In this document: piece by piece, positions 7,712 through 12,120 of the stretch
How positions within the stretch are numbered: the first letter of the stretch is position 1
Layout: the number at the start of each line of letters is the position of its first letter
From: an uncultured Bacillus sp.
Lineage (GTDB): Bacteria > Bacillota > Bacilli > Bacillales > DSM-1321
Direction of reading: 5' to 3'
DNA: 12,120 bases
Assembly (NCBI GenBank): GCA_934215995.1
Contig: CAKQBC010000041.1
Location: 1 to 12,120, forward strand
Notes under the pieces: model-generated
The model's database searches: none
Told to the model about the DNA's origin: nothing
What the model saw: the letters and a program-made list of their open reading frames with translations, nothing else
Program-made: the position numbers and the translations under genes

Positions 7712-7720
7712 ATAATATCA
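7712..7720 (-). promoter_or_regulatory. Extended -10 promoter element for rpmG
   Basis: The minus strand reads TGATATTAT, an extended -10 (TGnTATAAT type, one mismatch). It predicts a start of transcription about 40 bases before the rpmG ATG. No strong -35 is visible, which is usual for extended -10 promoters. Confidence 0.45.
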
Positions 7721-7804
7721 CTTTTCATTTGGAAATGCTAGTATGTTTTCATGCAAACTTCCCGGCCTTTTCCGGCAGGCTTAAAACGGGATTTTTCGTT
7801 CGCC

Positions 7805-8434
7805 CTATTGAATGAAGCTATCCACTTTCTCCCTTTTCAAAGCTTGTACAGCTTCTTCCGATACGGAGTGGAACGTCCAGATTGTCCCATCAGATGATTC
7901 CTTCGGCTCCAAAACTGTCTCAAGGGTAAATATACTGGTAATATTCCCCTGGCCAAGCCATTTCATGGGCAAAGAACCTTTTTTCATATCCTCCACAAGA
8001 TTCCTCGTGCTATATGAATGATTCTCCTGTATAGAATATTGAACCATCCCCTTATTGCCGAGCAAGCCTCCCAAGACGGAAACGCAATCATCCGAGAAAC
8101 TTACAATCGCATTTTCATTCGGGCTATAGAACGAAGTTGAATGTTTCGTGAAAATATTCCTGTATTGGACTACCACTTTTACTTTCCATTGCCGATCGGT
8201 ATTATTCATCGCACTGAATTTAATCATTTCATAATCCTTGGTGCTGTTCATGCTCGTTACGGTAAGGCCGCATTCGTAATGTTCAGCAAGGTCCTGGCTG
8301 GTAGGGTAGATCCATAGGATTTCATCCCCCACCCACATACCGAGCCTTAGCGGCCCTGCCAAAAGCCTGGCCAATAAAGTATTCGAATCGCAATCTTTCT
8401 TCCTATTGTGTTCAGCTGAAGCAAAACGGTACAT
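7805..8434 (-). CDS. Protein of unknown function, about 209 residues, soluble
   Basis: I do not recognise this protein. It has no signal peptide and no membrane helix. The middle (residues ~45-160) has many alternating polar and hydrophobic runs such as KVKVVVQYRNIF and NAIVSFSDDCVSVLGG, suggesting a beta-rich fold. The N-terminus has a basic patch (HNRKKDCDSNTLLARLL) and the C-terminus a short helix (EEAVQALKREKVDSF). The open frame reaches GTG 8443, but AGGAG abuts that codon, whereas ATG 8434 sits ten bases after it, so I chose 8434. Codon use and length support a real gene. It is a single gene flanked by rpmG downstream and a long gene-free stretch upstream. Only a weak CCGG-based dyad (7761-7780) could serve as a terminator. 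Confidence 0.78.
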   Translation of the reverse strand: MYRFASAEHNRKKDCDSNTLLARLLAGPLRLGMWVGDEILWIYPTSQDLAEHYECGLTVTSMNSTKDYEMIKFSAMNNTDRQWKVKVVVQYRNIFTKHSTSFYSPNENAIVSFSDDCVSVLGGLLGNKGMVQYSIQENHSYSTRNLVEDMKKGSLPMKWLGQGNITSIFTLETVLEPKESSDGTIWTFHSVSEEAVQALKREKVDSFIQ

Positions 8435-8543
8435 ACATTTCACACTCCTGTCGTGGTATAGGTAAGCCCCCAGATGGCCCTTTTATATAAAAAAACCTCT
8501 TACTGTATTTATAAAGTTTGGCTTTGTTTCATCCTTATGCCTG

Positions 8544-8594
8544 CTTGAGGGTCAGATTCCAGCCGCAGCTGCGGACAAAAGCTAAGGCCTCAAG
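8544..8594. repeat. Inverted repeat CTTGAGG/CCTCAAG around a 12-bp perfect palindrome
   Basis: CTTGAGG (8544-8550) and CCTCAAG (8588-8594) are inverted copies. Between them lies CCGCAGCTGCGG (8563-8574), a perfect palindrome. The island is GC-rich within an AT-rich stretch. No T-run follows on either strand, so it is not a standard terminator. Confidence 0.55.
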
Positions 8595-8648
8595 GCAAAA
8601 ACGCAACAAAACCAAATTTAATTTCAATATCAATATAATGGTAACATC

Positions 8649-8663
8649 TTACATAATATGTAA
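8649..8663. promoter_or_regulatory. Operator-like palindrome TTACATAATATGTAA
   Basis: Seven-base perfect arms surround a single central A. The GTAACA element also recurs at 8641-8646 and 8660-8665. It could be a repressor site for either divergent gene. No regulator is encoded next to it, and I cannot assign a family. Confidence 0.4.
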
Positions 8664-8741
8664 CAATAAACGCAAATTGTCGATAAATGTTGACCCAAAT
8701 AAACTCAAGAATTGTCAGGACATCGAGTTTAATATTTGTTC

Positions 8742-8758
8742 AGTAAAATTTTTTTACT
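8742..8758. promoter_or_regulatory. Operator-like palindrome AGTAAAATTTTTTTACT
   Basis: Seven-base inverted arms AGTAAAA and TTTTACT surround three T bases. It lies about 19 bases upstream of the TTGACA at 8777-8782 on the plus strand. It might alternatively be a chance product of AT-rich sequence. Confidence 0.3.
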
Positions 8759-8904
8759 CCTTTGTTTCTACAATGATTGACATTTTCCAATCGGTATATC
8801 TCAAATTATGCGGTAATTATTCCGATTTTTAAGCCATTTCTGAACGCACGCCAAAAATTTTGTGTATGATGGAAGTAAACATAATTTTCAAGAGGGGTGA
8901 AAAT

Positions 8905-9291
8905 ATGGAAACGACCATCATAATACTATTAATCCTATCAATCCTTTTGCTGGCCCTCTCTTTTTCTGCTCCGGACCGGATAACCGCCCTCGAAAAAAAC
9001 GTTGAGAAATTGACTATGCAGCAAGTGCAGGAAACGTATTTGCTTAAACAGAGGATCCGGGTTTTAGAAGAGGAGCTTTTACTTAACATACCAGAGGAAT
9101 ACGAAGAGCCTCCACTGCAGCCAAATGCCGCAGATGCTCCGATAAAGGCCAATGAGATCCTGAAAAGCCAGGTCCTCAGCCTCCATCGGCAAGGCTATAG
9201 CATAGATGAAATTTCCGAACGCTCGGTGTTGGATAAGATGGAGATATCAAACATTCTGTTGCAAAGCGGGCAGACAGAACTTAAACGCTGA
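8905..9291 (+). CDS. Membrane-anchored coiled-coil protein with C-terminal HTH-like segment (SwrB/DUF6115-like layout)
   Basis: The 128-residue product has an N-terminal membrane helix (residues 3-20), a probable coiled coil (26-60, EKNVEKLTMQQVQETYLLKQ onward), an acidic, proline-containing linker (61-80), and a C-terminal segment (84-120) containing LSLHRQGYSIDEISERS, which reads like a helix-turn-helix. This order resembles SwrB/DUF6115 proteins of Bacillus, where SwrB promotes flagellar basal body assembly, but similarity of layout is not proof of orthology, and no flagellar gene is near. The ATG at 8905 has GAGGGG seven bases upstream; the in-frame ATGs at 8866 and 8869 lack such a site. 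It is the only plus-strand gene between the 209-residue gene and pbpA and converges on pbpA. Confidence 0.78.
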   Translation: METTIIILLILSILLLALSFSAPDRITALEKNVEKLTMQQVQETYLLKQRIRVLEEELLLNIPEEYEEPPLQPNAADAPIKANEILKSQVLSLHRQGYSIDEISERSVLDKMEISNILLQSGQTELKR

Positions 9292-9300
9292 TCTAATGCA

Positions 9301-9332
9301 GGAAAAAGGCGGATCGAATTGCGATCCGCCTT
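9301..9332. terminator. Terminator between pbpA and the 128-residue gene
   Basis: A perfect 11-bp stem (AAGGCGGATCG, 9306-9316, with 9322-9332, loop AATTG) is followed on the minus strand by a T-run (TTTTT including stem bases) for pbpA. The plus strand has only a poor T-run (CTTGCGCTTATTTT), so it is mainly the pbpA terminator and may serve both convergent genes. Confidence 0.85.
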
Positions 9333-9345
9333 CCTTGCGCTTATT

Positions 9346-11460
9346 TTAGCCCTCATTATCAGATGAAGAACCTTCTTTATTTGCCTGGCCGCTCCTTTTT
9401 TCCTTAAGCTCGAAGTATTTATCCATAACCTCTTTGCCGATTTCCTTGCTCATATTATGGTTGTTTCCGCGTTGATAAGCCCATGGCACAACGACGGACA
9501 TTGCAATTTCAGGATTTTCGAACGGGGCATAGCCGACTAATGTCGTGTTGATTGTTTCAGCATTCTTGTAATTTTTGTTCGGTCCATCATAAAAGGCTTC
9601 GGCTGTACCTGTTTTCCCTGCAGGCTTGTAGTCGGCGCCGGCAAATTGTGCAGCTGTCCCACCGGTTTGCATGACCTGCCTCATTCCTTTTTGGACCACT
9701 TCAATATCACTTTCATCCATATCGATCGTATTCAGCACTTTAGGTCCGAATTCGTGGATGACAGGGCCAAGCTCGCCTTCTTCCGTTGATGGCTCCCTGA
9801 TTTCTTTGACTAGGTGCGGTTGGATCCGTTTTCCGCCATTGGCGATTGTTGAAACATATTGCGCCAATTGCATCGGCGTATACATATCGTACTGCCCGAT
9901 GGATAAGTCAAGCACTTTACCGGGCTCCGCACCTTCCACTACACCTTTGAAACCGGCAAGCTCATTCGGCAGGTCGATGCCTGTGCGAACTCCAAGCCCG
10001 AACTGGTTATAATAATAGCGCAGCGTATTGAACGCTTGTTCCTTGTCTATATTCAAAGGGCCATTCTTCACGTAGTTGCCGTCGCCCATCTTGATTGCTG
10101 TATGGAACATATAGACGTTCGAAGATTTCTGAAGCGCCCGGACAGCATTGACCGCCCCAAGATCACGCGATGAACCTTTTCCTTTCTTCGTGCCGGCGAA
10201 GTACATTTTCGTATCATAATACGTTGTCGACGGGCTGTTTACGCCCGTTTCAAACCCTGCCAAAACGGTCGCTCCCTTGATTGCCGATCCCATCGCATAG
10301 GCAGATGTGATGTTGCCGAGCGCAAAATCCCGGATTTCCGCTTTTCCGTCTTCTTTTACATATTGTTTTCCGGCCATTGTCAGGATTTCTCCTGTATTCG
10401 GATCCATCAGCACAACAAATGCACGGTCAAGAAGATACGTGCTTCCGAATGACTTTTTCTCGCGCAGCTGCTTTTCGATTATTTCCTCCACCGCCAGCTG
10501 CAGGTCCATATCAATCGTTAGGATCAGGTCGTTTCCCCGCTTCCCTTCCGACACCGGGATGGATTGAAGGACTTTGCCTGATTTATCGGTGATATTCTTT
10601 GTTTTTGCTTTTTGCCCGCGCAATACATCTTCATATTGCAGCTCCAGGTAGCTCTTCCCTACCCGGTCATTGTTGCTGTAATCCCTGGATTTATAATATT
10701 CCAACTTTTCGAGCGGCAAACCTTCTTCCGAGGAGGTCACTTTGCCGATGACAGACTTCAGCGTGTCGTCAAATAAATATTTGCGGTTCCAATCCGTCAT
10801 AACATCAATGCCGGGCAGGAGTTCCAGGCTTTCACTCACAAGGGCCACTTCTTCTTTTGTCACGCCTTCATTTTTGATGATTTGCGGGGTCAGTGCCTTA
10901 GCGCTGGCCATCTCACGATAAATGGCGAGTATCTCCAGATCCTCAGCTGTCAGTTCCGCCAAGTCTTCTTCTGTAATTTTCTCCAGCTGAAGCTTGTATA
11001 GCCCCTTTGAATCAAGCTTGCCTTCCTCATACTGTTTCTTTTCTTTTTTTGTGATTTTCTCCTCTGCCTCTTCCGGGTTTTTCAGGATCCAAAAATCCTT
11101 CTTATCCCTCTCTGTTACTTTCTTTGGGTCTTTCTCGATCAGATCAGCCAGTTTCTCGGCCGTTTCCAGCATTTCCTCTGCCTTTGTCTGCTGCTGCCTC
11201 GTATATGTGATCGTATCTACACGCTCATTATCGACCATCGGCTTCATGTTGCTGTCATACATGATTCCCCTTGGGACAGCATTGCTGACTGTGATATCCT
11301 CTGTCCTTTCAAGCTCCCTCCTGTAATCGTCGCCATGGACGATCTGGACAAAGCCCAGACGGAGGATCAATACGGAAAACAGGATGAATACAATAAAAAA
11401 TAACATATTTAAACGGAAAGGAACGTGTGTTTTTTTCTTCTTTTCCTTTGTTCTTTTCAA
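9346..11460 (-). CDS. pbpA: Class B penicillin-binding protein PbpA/PbpH type (PBP2A), transpeptidase of the elongation machinery
   Basis: About 704 residues, close to the 716 of B. subtilis PbpA. A basic N-terminus precedes one membrane helix (~19-42) and the conserved AVPRGIMYD block. A long, charged, non-catalytic dimerisation region rich in Lys/Glu (about 90-300) follows, then the transpeptidase with SAIK (Ser392-Lys395), SSN (446-448) and KTG (616-618), all intact. The enzyme cross-links peptidoglycan at the cell surface with RodA in rod-shape growth; in B. subtilis PbpA and PbpH overlap in function. The frame opens at GTG 11472, but AAGGGGAG overlaps that codon. TTG 11460, eleven bases after the site, gives KRTKEKKKK at the N-terminus and is preferred. 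A serine- and glutamate-rich tail ends the protein. It lies about 120 bases after the MFS gene. Confidence 0.95.
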   Translation of the reverse strand: MKRTKEKKKKTHVPFRLNMLFFIVFILFSVLILRLGFVQIVHGDDYRRELERTEDITVSNAVPRGIMYDSNMKPMVDNERVDTITYTRQQQTKAEEMLETAEKLADLIEKDPKKVTERDKKDFWILKNPEEAEEKITKKEKKQYEEGKLDSKGLYKLQLEKITEEDLAELTAEDLEILAIYREMASAKALTPQIIKNEGVTKEEVALVSESLELLPGIDVMTDWNRKYLFDDTLKSVIGKVTSSEEGLPLEKLEYYKSRDYSNNDRVGKSYLELQYEDVLRGQKAKTKNITDKSGKVLQSIPVSEGKRGNDLILTIDMDLQLAVEEIIEKQLREKKSFGSTYLLDRAFVVLMDPNTGEILTMAGKQYVKEDGKAEIRDFALGNITSAYAMGSAIKGATVLAGFETGVNSPSTTYYDTKMYFAGTKKGKGSSRDLGAVNAVRALQKSSNVYMFHTAIKMGDGNYVKNGPLNIDKEQAFNTLRYYYNQFGLGVRTGIDLPNELAGFKGVVEGAEPGKVLDLSIGQYDMYTPMQLAQYVSTIANGGKRIQPHLVKEIREPSTEEGELGPVIHEFGPKVLNTIDMDESDIEVVQKGMRQVMQTGGTAAQFAGADYKPAGKTGTAEAFYDGPNKNYKNAETINTTLVGYAPFENPEIAMSVVVPWAYQRGNNHNMSKEIGKEVMDKYFELKEKRSGQANKEGSSSDNEG

Positions 11461-11516
11461 GATCGCGCACACTCCCCTTTGTGCAAAATTTTAGAAATCA
11501 TCTCCCACCACCCTAT

Positions 11517-11545
11517 ATTGTACAGTTATCCAACTTTTTTTTCCA
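11517..11545 (-). promoter_or_regulatory. Candidate sigma-A promoter of pbpA
   Basis: On the minus strand TGGAAA (11540-11545, 4 of 6 match to -35) and TACAAT (11517-11522, 5 of 6 match to -10) are 17 bases apart, about 57-85 bases upstream of the chosen TTG start. No terminator follows the MFS gene, so co-transcription is also possible. Confidence 0.4.
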
Positions 11546-11581
11546 TATAAATGAAGGATTTCACCGAAAGAAGAATGGAAT

Positions 11582-12120
11582 TCAAAGAGTGATCCGCCTG
11601 ACGCAGAAATAGATGAACAAATGCCCTGAACCTAATAACACCAACAGATATGGCATGATCGATTCAATTTTGAACAGAGAGGTGCCCACAAGAAATATCA
11701 GCACCGAAATAATGCGGCCGACATTCAAAAACACATCCCTGATAACTATGTATTCAACCCTCATCTCTGCGGCCTTCCAGCTCCGTCCGATCACGTCATA
11801 TGTAAGGGACACGTATGGAACCAGCAGGATCGGATAAAAAAGGGCGATACTGACGCCATATGCAATCAGCTTGGCGTATGTCACATCGAAGATCAGCAGG
11901 AATACTGAGAAAAACAAGCCCAATACACCGATAAGGATTGCTTTATTCCGCTGGTTTTTCTTGATGAGCTTAGCCGCAAAATAATAGGCGACCATCCCGA
12001 CACCGGCATTGAGGAGCCCGTATGTCCCGAGAGCCAGTTCCGAACCGGTGACTATGAAGACATATAAAGATACAACGAAGACGAATGTACCTTCCCTGAA
12101 CCCTTGGAACACATGCGCTG
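11582..12120 (-). CDS. MFS transporter, YqgE-like, C-terminal part only
   Basis: The frame enters from the right edge and gives about 179 residues with five or six hydrophobic segments and a short basic loop KLIKKNQRNKA, as in the second half of a major facilitator permease. Position just upstream of pbpA on the same strand matches B. subtilis yqgE, and this together with the residue pattern is the basis of the call. The N-terminal half lies outside the window. An in-frame ATG at 12112 is internal, since the frame stays open beyond it. Substrate is unknown. The stop is followed by an AT-rich gap with no strong terminator hairpin. Confidence 0.8.
   Translation of the reverse strand, partial: AHVFQGFREGTFVFVVSLYVFIVTGSELALGTYGLLNAGVGMVAYYFAAKLIKKNQRNKAILIGVLGLFFSVFLLIFDVTYAKLIAYGVSIALFYPILLVPYVSLTYDVIGRSWKAAEMRVEYIVIRDVFLNVGRIISVLIFLVGTSLFKIESIMPYLLVLLGSGHLFIYFCVRRITL

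Larger units (their letters stand above)
8435..8904. other. 470-base gene-free stretch between two unrecognised genes
   Basis: The stretch lies between the divergent starts of the 209-residue and the 128-residue genes and should hold both promoters. It contains a GC-rich inverted-repeat island (8544-8594) and, beyond that, an AT-rich tract with two palindromes (8649-8663 and 8742-8758) and a perfect TTGACA (8777-8782) that lacks a good -10. A 104-codon open frame at 8518-8832 has no ribosome binding site and low-complexity composition; I do not count it as a gene. Confidence 0.55.

Noticed and set aside
8675..8720. Spo0A boxes (TGTCGAT and TGTCAGG)
   Set aside because: Neither matches the TGTCGAA box fully, and such short matches are expected by chance.
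8518..8832. Open frame of 104 codons on the plus strand
   Set aside because: It has no ribosome binding site, low-complexity composition from an AT-rich tract, and overlaps the palindromes.

Overview
The window comes from a spore-forming Bacillaceae chromosome (Bacillus sensu lato). Three things support this: a gene for the spore inner-membrane protein SpoVAF, strong GGAGG-type ribosome binding sites, and a gene set that recalls the Bacillus subtilis yqgE-pbpA ... rpmGA-yqgN ... gluP(yqgP) region. Nearly all genes lie on the minus strand. Glutaminase and one small membrane protein are the only clear plus-strand genes. I see no rRNA, tRNA, CRISPR array, transposase, integrase or prophage.

Layout from high to low coordinates, the direction of most transcription: the C-terminal part of a YqgE-like MFS permease (cut by the window edge); pbpA, a class B transpeptidase of the elongation machinery; a plus-strand 128-residue protein with a membrane anchor, a coiled coil and a C-terminal HTH-like segment; a 470-base gene-free stretch that holds palindromes; an unrecognised 209-residue soluble protein; rpmG (ribosomal protein L33); glsA (glutaminase, plus strand, convergent with rpmG through a shared terminator); yqgN (5-formyltetrahydrofolate cyclo-ligase), overlapping a DUF92 membrane protein; ldh (L-lactate dehydrogenase); a 55-residue membrane peptide whose Shine-Dalgarno lies inside the ldh terminator; a structured gene-free stretch of about 460 bases; gluP (rhomboid protease with TPRs); and spoVAF, cut at the left edge.

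The core is housekeeping: cell wall synthesis, translation, folate salvage, membrane-protein proteolysis and spore germination. Compared with the B. subtilis order as I remember it, the pst phosphate operon is missing between pbpA and rpmG. The extra genes are glsA, ldh, the 55-residue ORF and spoVAF, so this is a conserved backbone with lineage-specific inserts.

I did not find an obviously new multi-gene system. The best candidates for a second look are regulatory: the terminator/ribosome-binding-site hairpin between ldh and the 55-residue ORF, the structured gluP upstream region with a 31-base-spaced direct repeat, and the palindrome-bearing intergenic region between the two unrecognised genes.
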